Origin: Bosea sp. OAE506
Lineage (GTDB): Bacteria; Pseudomonadota; Alphaproteobacteria; Rhizobiales; Beijerinckiaceae
Direction: 5' to 3'
Assembly (NCBI RefSeq): GCF_040546595.1
Contig: NZ_JBEPOB010000001.1
Coordinates: 751,501-815,500, forward strand
DNA: 64,000 bases
The stretch's first letter is position 1; every line of letters starts with the position of its first letter. This document shows positions 10,172-20,878 of the stretch, piece by piece. The notes under the pieces are model-generated. The model searched no databases, was not told where the DNA came from, and saw only the letters and a program-made list of their open reading frames with translations. The position numbers and the translations under genes were made by a program.

Positions 10172-12007
10172 CTACAGGCGACGTCGCAGGCTGCCGACGA
10201 ACTCACCGACATAGCGGTCGAGCGAAGCGGTCTGGTCGTCGACCCGGCGGGCGACGTCGAGCACACGCTCGGCCGCATCCCCCGTAACCGAGACCTCCGC
10301 GGCCACGGAGCCGACGCTTGAGGTCACCGCGCTGGTGCTGCCGGCCACCGCCTGCGCGTCGATGGTGATGGAGGTGGCAATATCCGCCTGGCGGCTGACG
10401 ACGCCGGCGATCGCGCCCGAGGTCTGCTCGATCGCGGTCATCGTGCCCTCGATCTGGGCCACGGCGTCGGAGGCGGTGGCTGCCGCGCCGCGGATGTCCT
10501 GAAGGGTCGCCGCGATGTCGCGCGTCGCCTTCTGGGTCTGCTCGGCGAGGTTCTTGACCTCGCCGGCGACGACGGCGAAGCCGCGCCCGGCTGCTCCGGC
10601 CCGCGCCGCCTCGATCGTGGCGTTGAGCGCGAGCAGGTTGGTGCGGGAGGCGATGTCCTCAATGAAATCGAGCACGGAGCTGACCTTGTCGGCCGCCGCG
10701 CCGAGGCCCGCCACGTCCTGCCGGGTGGTGCGGACATAGCTCGCGGCGCCGCGCACCATCTCGTCGGCATGGGCCGTCTGCCGGGTCAGTTCTCGGATCG
10801 AGGCCTCGATCTCCTCGGCGGCAACGGCGACGCTGCCGACGCGGCGGGAGGCGAGCTCCGCCTCGCGGGTCACCTCGCCCGCCCGCAGGGCGGTGTTGTG
10901 GGCACTGCCGGCCATCGCATTGGCCGCGTCGTGCATGCCGCGGACCGAGGACGCGACCTCCTGGAGGGCCTTGCCGACCTTGGCCTCGAGCTGGACGGCG
11001 AGTTCCTCGACCGCGGCCTTGCGATCCTGGTCCATCTCGTGGCGCTGCTGCGCCAGGGTCCGCTCGGCAGTGACGTCGGTCATGATGCCGTCCCAGCAGA
11101 TCGAACCGTCGGGCAACCGGCGCGGAGCGGCATCGGTGCGCAGCCAGATCAGCGTGCCGTCGTCGCGGATATGGCGCGCCTCGAACCGCCAGGGCTTGAG
11201 CGTCCGGTCTGCGGCCGCCGTCGCGTTGGCCTCGTTGAGGAAGGCGCGATCCTCGGGCACCATCCAGCGCAGCCAGCTTTCCGGATCACGCTCGACCTCC
11301 TCGCGCGTCACGTCGAGGAACTGCTCGATCTTGGAATTGGCGAGCTTGTGCTGGATCGTGCCGTCCGGGCGCAGGATCTTCTGGTAGAGGACGCCCGGCA
11401 TGTTGGCGGTGCAGGCCTCCAGCCGCAGCATCGCCTCGATGCGCTGGTGGTCGCTCTTGATGATGAAGCCGATCAGCAGGCCGCCGGCGACGTTGACCGC
11501 CGTCGCGGCGGGGCCGGAGATCGCCCTCATGAGGTCCCAGGCACGCGGAAACTCGGCATAGAGCAGGATCATGGCGATCGGCATCCAGGCCGCGACCAGG
11601 CTCAGCGCGACGAAGCCGCTCATCGTGACGCTGCGGCCCGAGCGCCGAAGCCAGAGCGAAACGCCGAGGCCGATGGCGGCACAGAGGATGAGGCCGACGA
11701 TGCCGGCCTGCGTCCCCGCGCCGCCGATATAGATCCGCGCTGCGCCGAGGCCGGCGGCCGTGATGACGGCAGCGATCGGCCCGCCGAGCGGTCCGGCGAG
11801 GACGGCGGCGATGTTGCGGAAATCGAGTAGGATGCCGGGCTCGACGACGATGGGGTCGAACATGCTGGCACTGCCGCCGGCGGCGATGATCAGGCCGATG
11901 ACGATCTGCCGGAGCCGGTGATGGCTGCCCAGTCGCTGCGTCGCCAGCGGGACCAGGACGGCCGCAACGATGAGGTAACCCAGACCCCGGGTCAGTTCCA
12001 GTAGCAT
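10172..12007 (-). CDS. Methyl-accepting chemotaxis protein, paralogue of preceding receptor
   Basis: 611 residues with the same order as the gene at 8264: membrane segment with [20 protein letters not shown] (5TM-LYT pattern), PAS domain around 200-330 ([20 protein letters not shown]), coiled coil, MCP tip [20 protein letters not shown]. The signalling halves of the two proteins are nearly identical through the tip while membrane and PAS parts diverge more, as expected for duplicated receptors that changed ligand. It starts 184 bases from the divergent mutS start. AAGG lies four bases before the ATG. The gap to its paralogue is 75 bases, so co-transcription is plausible. Confidence 0.88.
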   Translation of the reverse strand: MLLELTRGLGYLIVAAVLVPLATQRLGSHHRLRQIVIGLIIAAGGSASMFDPIVVEPGILLDFRNIAAVLAGPLGGPIAAVITAAGLGAARIYIGGAGTQAGIVGLILCAAIGLGVSLWLRRSGRSVTMSGFVALSLVAAWMPIAMILLYAEFPRAWDLMRAISGPAATAVNVAGGLLIGFIIKSDHQRIEAMLRLEACTANMPGVLYQKILRPDGTIQHKLANSKIEQFLDVTREEVERDPESWLRWMVPEDRAFLNEANATAAADRTLKPWRFEARHIRDDGTLIWLRTDAAPRRLPDGSICWDGIMTDVTAERTLAQQRHEMDQDRKAAVEELAVQLEAKVGKALQEVASSVRGMHDAANAMAGSAHNTALRAGEVTREAELASRRVGSVAVAAEEIEASIRELTRQTAHADEMVRGAASYVRTTRQDVAGLGAAADKVSSVLDFIEDIASRTNLLALNATIEAARAGAAGRGFAVVAGEVKNLAEQTQKATRDIAATLQDIRGAAATASDAVAQIEGTMTAIEQTSGAIAGVVSRQADIATSITIDAQAVAGSTSAVTSSVGSVAAEVSVTGDAAERVLDVARRVDDQTASLDRYVGEFVGSLRRRL

Positions 12008-12168
12008 ATCGCCTTGCCTGCTGCGGCTGAGATCGGCACAGCTTCATCTACTGCGATTGCTGCTAACGAATCCTGAACCTTGTTGCGGCGCGGTCGCGGG
12101 AGTGCCGCATCCACATCAAAAACCGGCCCGGCGCCCGATGCCGGCGGCGGACGGGTTGCAAGTCGGGG

Positions 12169-12188
12169 GCGAAACGCTAGCGTTTCGC
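12169..12188. promoter_or_regulatory. Perfect 20-bp palindrome upstream of mutS
   Basis: GCGAAACGCTAGCGTTTCGC reads the same on both strands over all 20 bases. It sits in the divergent gap between the chemoreceptor (start 12007) and mutS, ending 3 bases before the first plausible mutS ATG (12192). It could be a repressor operator or form a hairpin in the mutS leader; no T-tract follows, so it is not a terminator. Confidence 0.5.
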
Positions 12189-12191
12189 GCG

Positions 12192-14945
12192 ATGCTCCCA
12201 TCCAGCGCTCCCCTCGCCGACGAGGCCAACAGGCCTTCCGCCGCCATGACGTCCGCCACCAGCGGCCGGGACGAGGGCGCGCGCGTCACGCCGATGATGG
12301 CGCAATACATCGAGATCAAGGCCGCCAATCCCGACTGCCTGCTGTTCTATCGGATGGGCGACTTCTACGAGCTGTTCTTCACGGATGCCGAGATCGCCTC
12401 GCGGACGCTCGGCATCGTGCTGACCAAGCGCGGCAAGCACCAGGGCGACGACATCCCGATGTGCGGGGTGCCGGTCGAGCGGGCCGACGACTACCTGCAG
12501 CGGCTGATCGCGGCGGGGCACCGCGTCGCCGTCTGCGAGCAGATCGAGGATCCGGCGGAGGCGAAGAAGCGCGGGCCGAAATCCGTGGTGCGGCGCGACG
12601 TGGTGCGCCTCGTCACCCCCGGCACGATCACCGAGGAGCGCCTGCTCGAACCCGGCCGGGCCAGCCTGCTGGTCGCTGTCGCCCGGCGAAAGCTAGGCGA
12701 CGCCAGCGCGCTCTACGGGATCGCCGCGATCGACATCTCGACCGGGCGCTTCAGCGTGATGGAGGCGCCGCAGGAGCGCCTCGCGATCGAATTCGCGCGG
12801 CTCGAGCCGCGCGAGATCGTCTGCCCCGACGCGATCCATGACGATCCCGCCCTGCAGGGCTTCTGGCGCGACCTCGGCCTGCCGGTGACGCCGCTGGCGC
12901 GCGAGGGGCTCGACGCCGCCTCGGCAGAACGCCGGCTCAAGGAATTCTTCGGCGTCGTCACGCTCGACGCCTTCGGTGCGTTCAGCCGCGCCGAGATCGC
13001 GGCGGCCGGTGCAGCGCTGGCCTATGTCGAGCGCACGCAGTTCGGGGCCCGGCCGCCGCTCTCGCCGCCGGTGCGCGATTCCGGCTCGGACACGATGCTG
13101 ATCGACGCGGCAACGCGGGCCAATCTCGAACTGACGCGGACGCTCGCGGGCGAGCGCGGCGGCAGCCTGCTCGCCGCAATCGACCGGACGGTGACGCCCG
13201 GGGGCGCGCGGCTGCTGGCGGAGCGCCTGGCCGGGCCGCTGACCGACACCCAGGCGATCGCAGCACGTCACGATGCGGTGGCAGCGCTGTTGGCGGACGG
13301 CGCCCTGCGCGAGGACCTCCAGGCCGCGCTCGCCCGCGTGCCCGACATCGCCCGGGCACTGGCACGGCTCGCGCTCGACCGCGGCGGCCCGCGCGACCTC
13401 GCCGCGCTCGGGGCCGGACTGACGGCGGCGCGCGCCATCGTCGCCATGCTGCTCGACCGCGCGGCCCTGCCGGCCGAATTGTCGAAGGCCTCGCGCGCCC
13501 TGTCCGAGATCGATCCGGACCTGCCGGCGCGGCTGGCGACGACGCTGGCCGAGGAGCTGCCGCTGAACCGGCGCGACGGGCGCTTCGTGCGCGAGGGCCA
13601 TGACCCGGCGCTGGACGAGCTGCGGCTGCTGCAGGTCGATTCGCGCAAGGTGATCGCGCAGCTGCAGGCGCGCTATGCGGCCGAGACCGGCTGCCGGACG
13701 CTGCGCATCAAGCACAACGCCATGCTCGGCTATTTCGTCGAGGTGCCGCAGGCGGTGGGCGAGGATTTCCTGAAGGAGCCCTGGCGGGCGACCTTTGTGC
13801 ACCGCCAGACGATGTCGGACGCGATGCGCTTCTCCTCGGTGGAGCTCGGCGGGCTGGAGGCCAAGATCGCCTCTGCGGCCGACCGGGCGCTGAAGCTGGA
13901 GCTCGGCATCTTCGCCGCTCTGAGCGAGGCGGTGCTGGCTCAGGCGGAGCCGATCAAGCGCGCGGCCGCGGCGCTGGCCGAGATCGACGTCGCGGCCGGG
14001 CTGGCCCAGCTCGCCGCCAGCGAAGGCTGGAGCCGGCCGCTGGTCGATGGCAGCGAGGCCTTCGCCATCACCGGCGGACGGCACCCCGTCGTCGAGGCGG
14101 CGCTGAAGCGGGACGGCAAGCCCTTCGTCGCCAACGACACCGAGCTGTCGCCGCCCGGCCCCGGCGCCAAGGGTGGCCGCATCTGCCTGATCACCGGCCC
14201 GAACATGGCGGGTAAATCGACCTTCCTGCGCCAGAATGCGCTGATCGCCGTGCTGGCGCAGATGGGCGCCTTCGTGCCGGCGTCGAGCGCCCATATCGGC
14301 ATTGTCGACCGGCTGTTCTCGCGCGTCGGCGCCGCAGACGACCTCGCCCGCGGGCGCTCGACCTTCATGGTCGAGATGGTCGAGACCGCCGCGATCCTGA
14401 ACCAGGCCGGGCCGCGCGCCCTGGTCATCCTCGACGAGATCGGGCGCGGCACCGCGACCTTCGACGGGCTCTCGATCGCCTGGGCCGCGATCGAGCATCT
14501 GCACGAGGTCAACCGCTGCCGGGGGCTCTTCGCGACGCATTATCACGAGCTGACCGCGCTAGCCGACCGGCTGGACCGCGTTGCCAACGCGACCGTCCGC
14601 GTCACCGAGTGGAATGGCGAGGTCGTCTTCCTGCACGAGGTCGTGCCCGGCGCCGCCGACCGCTCCTACGGCATCCAGGTCGCCAAGCTCGCCGGGTTGC
14701 CGCCGGCCGTGGTCGAGCGCGCCCGCACCATTCTCGGCGAACTGGAGAAGAGCGAGCGGGAGAAACCCGTCGCCTCGCTGGTCGACGATTTGCCGCTGTT
14801 CGCAGCTCCCCAGCGCCGCGCCGCCGCCCCGCCCGCTCTGCCGGCGGAAGACCCGCTGCGGCTCGCCCTCGACGGACTCGACCTCGACGAGATGACCCCG
14901 CGCGAAGCGCTGGAGGCGCTGTACCGCCTGAAGGGGCTGGGTTAG
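12192..14945 (+). CDS. mutS: DNA mismatch repair protein MutS
   Basis: About 917 residues. The mismatch-recognition domain begins with [14 protein letters not shown] and carries MGDFYELF with the Phe-X-Glu wedge. The connector, lever and clamp regions follow, then the ATPase: Walker [10 protein letters not shown] (codons from 14196), Walker [11 protein letters not shown] (14424-14453) and the FATHYHEL H-loop. It binds base mismatches and recruits MutL. Start is uncertain: ATG 12192 or ATG 12246 ([11 protein letters not shown]); neither has a clear ribosome site and a palindrome lies just before 12192. Its TAG stop overlaps the TAA of the convergent NlpC/P60 gene by two bases. Confidence 0.96.
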   Translation: MLPSSAPLADEANRPSAAMTSATSGRDEGARVTPMMAQYIEIKAANPDCLLFYRMGDFYELFFTDAEIASRTLGIVLTKRGKHQGDDIPMCGVPVERADDYLQRLIAAGHRVAVCEQIEDPAEAKKRGPKSVVRRDVVRLVTPGTITEERLLEPGRASLLVAVARRKLGDASALYGIAAIDISTGRFSVMEAPQERLAIEFARLEPREIVCPDAIHDDPALQGFWRDLGLPVTPLAREGLDAASAERRLKEFFGVVTLDAFGAFSRAEIAAAGAALAYVERTQFGARPPLSPPVRDSGSDTMLIDAATRANLELTRTLAGERGGSLLAAIDRTVTPGGARLLAERLAGPLTDTQAIAARHDAVAALLADGALREDLQAALARVPDIARALARLALDRGGPRDLAALGAGLTAARAIVAMLLDRAALPAELSKASRALSEIDPDLPARLATTLAEELPLNRRDGRFVREGHDPALDELRLLQVDSRKVIAQLQARYAAETGCRTLRIKHNAMLGYFVEVPQAVGEDFLKEPWRATFVHRQTMSDAMRFSSVELGGLEAKIASAADRALKLELGIFAALSEAVLAQAEPIKRAAAALAEIDVAAGLAQLAASEGWSRPLVDGSEAFAITGGRHPVVEAALKRDGKPFVANDTELSPPGPGAKGGRICLITGPNMAGKSTFLRQNALIAVLAQMGAFVPASSAHIGIVDRLFSRVGAADDLARGRSTFMVEMVETAAILNQAGPRALVILDEIGRGTATFDGLSIAWAAIEHLHEVNRCRGLFATHYHELTALADRLDRVANATVRVTEWNGEVVFLHEVVPGAADRSYGIQVAKLAGLPPAVVERARTILGELEKSEREKPVASLVDDLPLFAAPQRRAAAPPALPAEDPLRLALDGLDLDEMTPREALEALYRLKGLG

Positions 14946-15814
14946 CCGATCCGCCGGATGCTGGTGATCGCGCCGAAGCTCTTCGCCAGTATCCGGTCGC
15001 GGGCGGCGCGCAGCGGCTCGCTCATCACCGTCATCGAATAGGCGGTCGCGTGCAGCAGCGTTTCGGGGTCGCTCAGGATGCCGACATGGCCCTTCCAGAA
15101 GACGAGGTCGCCACGCCGCAGACCGTGAAGGCCCTCGTCGAAGGCCACGGGCTCGCCGATCTCGCGCTCGAGCATGTCCGAATCGCGGGGCGAGGCGATG
15201 CCGGCGGCGGAGAGGGCAAGCTGCGTCAGCCCGGAGCAGTCGAGGCCGAGACTGGTCTTGCCGCCCCAGAGATAGGGCACGTTCAGGAAGCCCTCGGCGA
15301 CCGTGACGAAGTCGGGCGCGGGCTGCTCCAGCGGCACGAGATGCGGCGCGAAGACGAAGCCGGTGGCGTAGCGGCCGAACTCGGCAAGCGTCAGGAACTC
15401 GCCGCTCTCGCCGGCCACCGCGACCCCGGCCCCGAGCGAAAGCGCCGCCAGCGGCGGCAGCTTCATCGACGGGCCGGGATAGACGAAGGTCCGCAGCGCG
15501 CCGACGCGGTGGGTCGGCGCGAGCGCATCCGGCCGCAGAGCGTCATCGGGCACGTAGCCGACATAGCCATCCGAACGAAGCTGGACCCAGGCCCAGCCTT
15601 CGAAGCGCTCGTAGACATCGACCGCCTCGCCGCAGAGCGCCTCGGTGTCGAGCGGGGCGTCGGGCCGCGGCTCGCGGCGCAGCGGCGCAGAAGGCGCGGA
15701 CACGCGCATCGGCTCGGGATCGACGAAGGCACGGGCCTCGACCTGCCCGATCAGGCTCCGGGCTGCGAGATCGGGACGGGCGGGCGTCAGGCGGCGGTCG
15801 AGAATCGCGTTCAT
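14942..15814 (-). CDS. NlpC/P60 family cell-wall peptidase with SH3 domains
   Basis: 290 residues. Two bacterial SH3-like segments (about 35-100, with [21 protein letters not shown], and 105-165) precede a C-terminal NlpC/P60 (C40) domain. The catalytic cysteine is in [10 protein letters not shown] and the histidine in KGHVGIL. Such enzymes cut gamma-D-glutamyl-meso-diaminopimelate bonds in peptidoglycan peptides. No signal peptide is visible, so a cytoplasmic recycling role, like that of YkfC-type enzymes, is possible. It lies downstream of marR and the M17 aminopeptidase on the same strand, 38 bases after marR. Confidence 0.88.
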   Translation of the reverse strand: MNAILDRRLTPARPDLAARSLIGQVEARAFVDPEPMRVSAPSAPLRREPRPDAPLDTEALCGEAVDVYERFEGWAWVQLRSDGYVGYVPDDALRPDALAPTHRVGALRTFVYPGPSMKLPPLAALSLGAGVAVAGESGEFLTLAEFGRYATGFVFAPHLVPLEQPAPDFVTVAEGFLNVPYLWGGKTSLGLDCSGLTQLALSAAGIASPRDSDMLEREIGEPVAFDEGLHGLRRGDLVFWKGHVGILSDPETLLHATAYSMTVMSEPLRAARDRILAKSFGAITSIRRIG

Positions 15815-15852
15815 CGCGGCACTCTATCGCCGTGCCGCCGCGGCGGGAACGC

Positions 15853-16206
15853 TCAGGCCGCGCCGATTTCGCGCGCGCGCTCGACAACGCGGTCGGCCAG
15901 GCGCTCGACGGCGAGCGCACCGGCGACCGTGCGCTGGATTACGACATTGCGGCGGTCGGCCTCGTCGCGCCGCCGCGTCACCAGCCCGAGCTTACCCATG
16001 GTGTCCAGCGCCCGGGTGATGACCGGCTTGGTGACGCCGAGCTGGGCCGCCAGCCCGCGCACCGTATGGGGCGGCAGTTCCAGATAGATCGTCAGCAGGA
16101 TCGCCGTCTGGCGGGCCGAGAGGTCGGACTCGCCGTCCCGCACCAGGTCGAGATGGACCTGGCGCCACAATTTGAGAGCCTGGGACGGCCTGATCTCCAG
16201 CGGCAT
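15853..16206 (-). CDS. MarR family transcriptional regulator
   Basis: 117 residues forming a compact winged-helix dimer. The recognition region reads VRGLAAQLGVTKPVITRALDT and the wing LVTRRRDEADRRNV, the standard MarR DxRxx motif. It is shorter than most MarR proteins and lacks the usual long first helix. It sits between the M17 aminopeptidase (81 bases upstream) and the NlpC/P60 peptidase (38 bases downstream) on the same strand, so it may control these two peptidases; the ligand is unknown. Confidence 0.85.
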   Translation of the reverse strand: MPLEIRPSQALKLWRQVHLDLVRDGESDLSARQTAILLTIYLELPPHTVRGLAAQLGVTKPVITRALDTMGKLGLVTRRRDEADRRNVVIQRTVAGALAVERLADRVVERAREIGAA

Positions 16207-16287
16207 GTCTCGGAACCGTCGCGATCGTTACGGGTCCGTATCATTGTCCGGCGGTCGTTGCAGCGCAACAGGGTTCTCCCGACAGGC

Positions 16288-17673
<1,386 letters not shown>

Positions 17674-17709
17674 GCGGGAGCTACCTGAGAGAGCGGCGGA
17701 GGCCGCCGG

Positions 17710-17725
17710 TTAAGGATGCGTTAGG
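17710..17725 (+). promoter_or_regulatory. Degenerate CtrA-like box upstream of tadD
   Basis: TTAA (17710-17713), seven bases, TTAGG (17721-17725): seven of nine positions fit the CtrA consensus TTAA-N7-TTAAC. A further TTAAC follows at 17727-17731. It lies about 60 bases before the tadD ATG. Weak alone; listed because better matches occur at other pilus units in this window. Confidence 0.3.
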
Positions 17726-17783
17726 GTTAACGTTTTATCACCGGATCGACCACATCGGCCATGGTGGCGAGGCGGTGAGATCC

Positions 17784-18686
17784 ATGTTGTCCAGTCATCT
17801 GTCAGCGGCTTTCGGAGGAGCGTCGTCCTCCGCACCGGCTCGCCCGCGTGCCTTCTCCCGTCCAGTCCTGGGCCTGACGCTCTGCCTCGCCGGCCTGGCG
17901 CTTGCGGGCTGCCAGAGCAAGGGCGGCCTCGGCGACATCACCGGTTCGATCGGCAGCAGCACCGCTCAGCCGCGCAGCAGCGCCGACTGGCATGCGGAAA
18001 GCGAGCGCTGGAGCAAGCGCTACGACGCCAACCCCAGGGATCGCGACGCCGCCTTCTACTATGCGCGCGCCCTGCGCTCGCTCGACCAGAACGCACAGGC
18101 GCTGGCCGTGCTGCAGGGCGCGGTGCTGACGCGCACCAATGATCGCGAAATGCTCGGCGCCTATGGCCGCTCGCTGGCCGATAACGGCCGGCTGAAAGAG
18201 GCCGACGAGGTGCTGTCGCGCGCCCATTCGCCCGAGCGGCCGGACTGGCGCATCCTCTCCGCGCAGGGCACCGTCGCCGACCAGCTCGGCGAACATCCCC
18301 GCGCCCAGCAGATCTACCAGGCCGCCCTGAAGATCGCCCCGGGCGAACCGACGATCCTCTCCAATCTCGGCCTCTCGCTTGCGCTGTCGCGTCAGTTGCC
18401 CGAGGCCGAGCGCGTGCTGCGGGAAGCGGTCTCAAGCGGACGCAGCGACCCGCGGGTGCGCCAGAACCTCGTCCTCGTCCTCGGCCTGCAGGGTCGCTTC
18501 GCGGAAGCCGAGACGCTGGCGCGGCAGGACCAGAGCCCGGCGGAAGCCGCCGCCACGGTCGCCTATCTCAAGCGCAGCGTGAGCCAGCCGAACAGCTGGG
18601 ACATGCTCAAGACCGGCGGCGCCAAGCCCAAGCCGAAACCCGCGCCGGCCCAGGCCGGAGTGCAGGCCGCGCCGCCACAGGGCTAA
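17784..18686 (+). CDS. tadD: TadD-type tetratricopeptide lipoprotein, Tad pilus assembly
   Basis: About 300 residues. A lipoprotein signal ends in LALAGC (lipobox), so the protein is probably outer-membrane anchored after lipid attachment to the Cys. The mature part is built of tetratricopeptide repeats (for example DAAFYYARALRSLDQNAQAL and PTILSNLGLSLALSRQLPEA) and ends in a Pro/Lys/Ala-rich tail. TadD-type proteins act as pilotins or assembly factors for the Tad secretin. ATG 17784 chosen; a GTG three codons upstream is possible. It stands alone on the plus strand, convergent with tadC. Confidence 0.85.
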   Translation: MLSSHLSAAFGGASSSAPARPRAFSRPVLGLTLCLAGLALAGCQSKGGLGDITGSIGSSTAQPRSSADWHAESERWSKRYDANPRDRDAAFYYARALRSLDQNAQALAVLQGAVLTRTNDREMLGAYGRSLADNGRLKEADEVLSRAHSPERPDWRILSAQGTVADQLGEHPRAQQIYQAALKIAPGEPTILSNLGLSLALSRQLPEAERVLREAVSSGRSDPRVRQNLVLVLGLQGRFAEAETLARQDQSPAEAAATVAYLKRSVSQPNSWDMLKTGGAKPKPKPAPAQAGVQAAPPQG

Positions 18687-18692
18687 GCCCTG
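18678..18692 (+). terminator. Hairpin spanning the tadD stop codon
   Basis: CAGGGC-TAA-GCCCTG: a six-base-pair stem whose three-base loop is exactly the tadD stop codon. No T-tract follows, so it is at best an RNA-stabilising or pause hairpin and not a typical terminator. Confidence 0.3.
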
Positions 18693-18885
18693 CTTCCGGA
18701 TGTCGGCCCGCAACCTTCGCCAATTGCGCGCAGGACTCCCAGCACGCCCAAGACGAGACCTTTGAGATGTCTGCGACGCGTCAGGCGGATGCGGCGTCTC
18801 ATGCCTCTACGCGTGGCTCTCGGAACGGGCAGCCCTAGCCCGACGACGCTGCGCCTGGGGCGACTTCCGTCGGTACGGCCCGCGT

Positions 18886-19863
18886 CTACTGCAGCTTCAT
18901 CGTCTGGATGACCGCCGGCATCATGATGACGACGAAGAGCACGGGCAGGAAGAACAGGATCATCGGCACGGTCAGCTTGGGCGGCAGCGCCGCCGCCTTC
19001 TTCTCGGCGGCCACCATGCGCTGGTCGCGGCTTTCCTGAGCGAGCGTGCGCAGCGCCGTGCCCAGCGGCGTACCGTAGCGCTCCGCCTGGATCAGCGCGG
19101 TGCAGACCGACTTGACGCCCTCGAGCCCGGTACGGGCCGAAAGGTTCTCATAGGCCTGCCGGCGCTCGGAGAGATAGGAGAGCTCGGCCGTGCAGAGCGC
19201 GAACTCCTCGGCCAGCGGCACCGACTGGCCGCCGATCTCGGTCGAGACCTTGCGGAAGGCGTGCTCGATCGACATGCCCGATTCGACGCAGATCAGGAGC
19301 AGGTCCAGCGCGTCCGGGAAGGCCGTCTTCATCGAGGCCTGGCGCTTGCTGATCTGGTTCGAGAGGAACAGCTCCGGCGCCTTGATGCCGAGATAGGCGC
19401 CGCCGACCGCCATGCCGATGCGCAGGATCACGGGCTGGCCGAAATCGTTGATGGCGAAGACATAGAGCAGCGTGAACAGAAACAGGCCGATCGGCATGAC
19501 CAGGCGAAAGAACAGGAAGGCGACCTCGGCCTGCTGGCCGCGATAGCCCGCCATGGCGAGCTGGTTCTTGGCCGTCTCGGTGCCCAGCCAGTCGCCCAGC
19601 TTGAACTGCTTGACGATGCGCCGCATGAACGCCTTCGGTTCCTGGCGCAGCGAGACGCGGTCGGTCTGGCGGTTGAGGCGCTCGCGCTCGCGGGCGCGGA
19701 TCTTCTCGCGCTCGGTCGCGACGTTCTTCATGCGCTTCTGAAGGTTCGAGCCCTCCGTCAGCGGGATCGCGATCGTCAGCACCGTCGCCGCGGCGGCGAT
19801 GGCGGCGAACAGCGCCAGCAGGAACTGGCTGTCGACGACCTTGTCCGCGATCAGGGAAATCAT
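18886..19863 (-). CDS. tadC: Type II secretion F domain protein TadC
   Basis: 325 residues, inner-membrane platform protein of the Tad pilus. One N-terminal helix, a basic cytoplasmic stretch (EREKIRARERERLNRQ), then the T2SSF domain with DALDLLLICVESGMSIEHAF and two C-terminal helices (LTVPMILFFLPVLFVVIMM). With TadB it forms the platform that the ATPase CpaF acts on. It starts 10 bases after tadB, within one long operon. Confidence 0.93.
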   Translation of the reverse strand: MISLIADKVVDSQFLLALFAAIAAAATVLTIAIPLTEGSNLQKRMKNVATEREKIRARERERLNRQTDRVSLRQEPKAFMRRIVKQFKLGDWLGTETAKNQLAMAGYRGQQAEVAFLFFRLVMPIGLFLFTLLYVFAINDFGQPVILRIGMAVGGAYLGIKAPELFLSNQISKRQASMKTAFPDALDLLLICVESGMSIEHAFRKVSTEIGGQSVPLAEEFALCTAELSYLSERRQAYENLSARTGLEGVKSVCTALIQAERYGTPLGTALRTLAQESRDQRMVAAEKKAAALPPKLTVPMILFFLPVLFVVIMMPAVIQTMKLQ

Positions 19864-19873
19864 CGGCGCTGCC

Positions 19874-20851
19874 TCAGATATCGAAGTTGATCATCTTGCG
19901 CATGACCAGGATGCCCATGAGCATCCAGATCGCGCAGCCGACGAGCGCGAATTTGCCGGCCTGGGTGAGCCAGAGCAGTTCGATGTAGCGAGGGGTGGTG
20001 AGGTAGACGAGGCCGGCGACGGCGGGCGGCAGACAGGCGATGATCGCGGCGGAGGCCTTCGCCTCCATCGAGACCGCCTGGATCTTGTCGCGCATCTTGC
20101 GGCGCTCGCGGATGACCTTCGACAGGTTGCCGAGCGTCTCGGAGAGGTTGCCGCCGGTCTTCTGCTGAATCGCCAGCACGATGCCGAAGAAGTTCGATTC
20201 GGCGCAGGGCATGCGCTCATAGAGCTTGGAGACGGCCTCGGTCAGCGGCAGGCCCAGCGCCTGGCTTTCGATGATCAGGCGGAATTCCGTCTTCACCGGC
20301 TCGGTCGCCTCGGTCGCGATGATCCGCAGGCAGTCGTTCAGCGGCAGACCCGCCTTGATACCGCGCGTGATGACGTCGATGGCGTTGGGGAACTCGATGC
20401 CGAACTTCTTCAGGCGGCTGTTGCGGCAGCGCTGCAGGAACCAGGGCGGCACGCCGAACCCGCCGATGAACAGCCCGACCAGTCCCAGCAGCGGGTTGCC
20501 GCTGAGCACGAACAGGGCGAACCCCACCCCGACAGCCAGGAGCGCGCTGACGATGTAGTATTTCTTGCGGTTCCAGTTCAGGCCGGCCTGCTGGATCTTC
20601 TGCTCGAGCGTCAGCTTGTTGCGGGCGTTTTCGCGGCTCTCGATTTCTTTGAGGCTCTGGGCGATCTGGCCGCGCTTGGCCCGTGCCTGCGCCTCGCGAT
20701 CGAAGGCGCGGGCGGCGACGGGGGCCGCGAATTCCTTGCGGCGCTTCTCGGCCCGCGCCTCGCCGCTGAGCATCGGGTAGAACAGCGCATAGGTGACGCC
20801 GCCGGCCGCCAGCGTCGCCAGCACCACGACCGAGACGAGGGTCAGATCCAT
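19874..20851 (-). CDS. tadB: Type II secretion F domain protein TadB
   Basis: 325 residues, paired with TadC. A first helix (LVSVVVLATLAAGGVTYALF), a basic segment, helices in the middle, then a T2SSF domain with NAIDVITRGIKAGLPLNDC and KTGGNLSETLGNLSKVIRER, and a C-terminal helix pair. It is the second half of the inner-membrane pilus platform. 27 bases separate it from cpaF upstream. Confidence 0.93.
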   Translation of the reverse strand: MDLTLVSVVVLATLAAGGVTYALFYPMLSGEARAEKRRKEFAAPVAARAFDREAQARAKRGQIAQSLKEIESRENARNKLTLEQKIQQAGLNWNRKKYYIVSALLAVGVGFALFVLSGNPLLGLVGLFIGGFGVPPWFLQRCRNSRLKKFGIEFPNAIDVITRGIKAGLPLNDCLRIIATEATEPVKTEFRLIIESQALGLPLTEAVSKLYERMPCAESNFFGIVLAIQQKTGGNLSETLGNLSKVIRERRKMRDKIQAVSMEAKASAAIIACLPPAVAGLVYLTTPRYIELLWLTQAGKFALVGCAIWMLMGILVMRKMINFDI

Positions 20852-20878
20852 GGCCGCGGCTCCGGCTGGCGGGAGCGA

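Noticed and set aside
8306-10321. 671-codon open frame on the plus strand opposite a chemoreceptor
   Set aside because: Same GC-bias effect; the minus-strand protein has intact MCP and PAS motifs.
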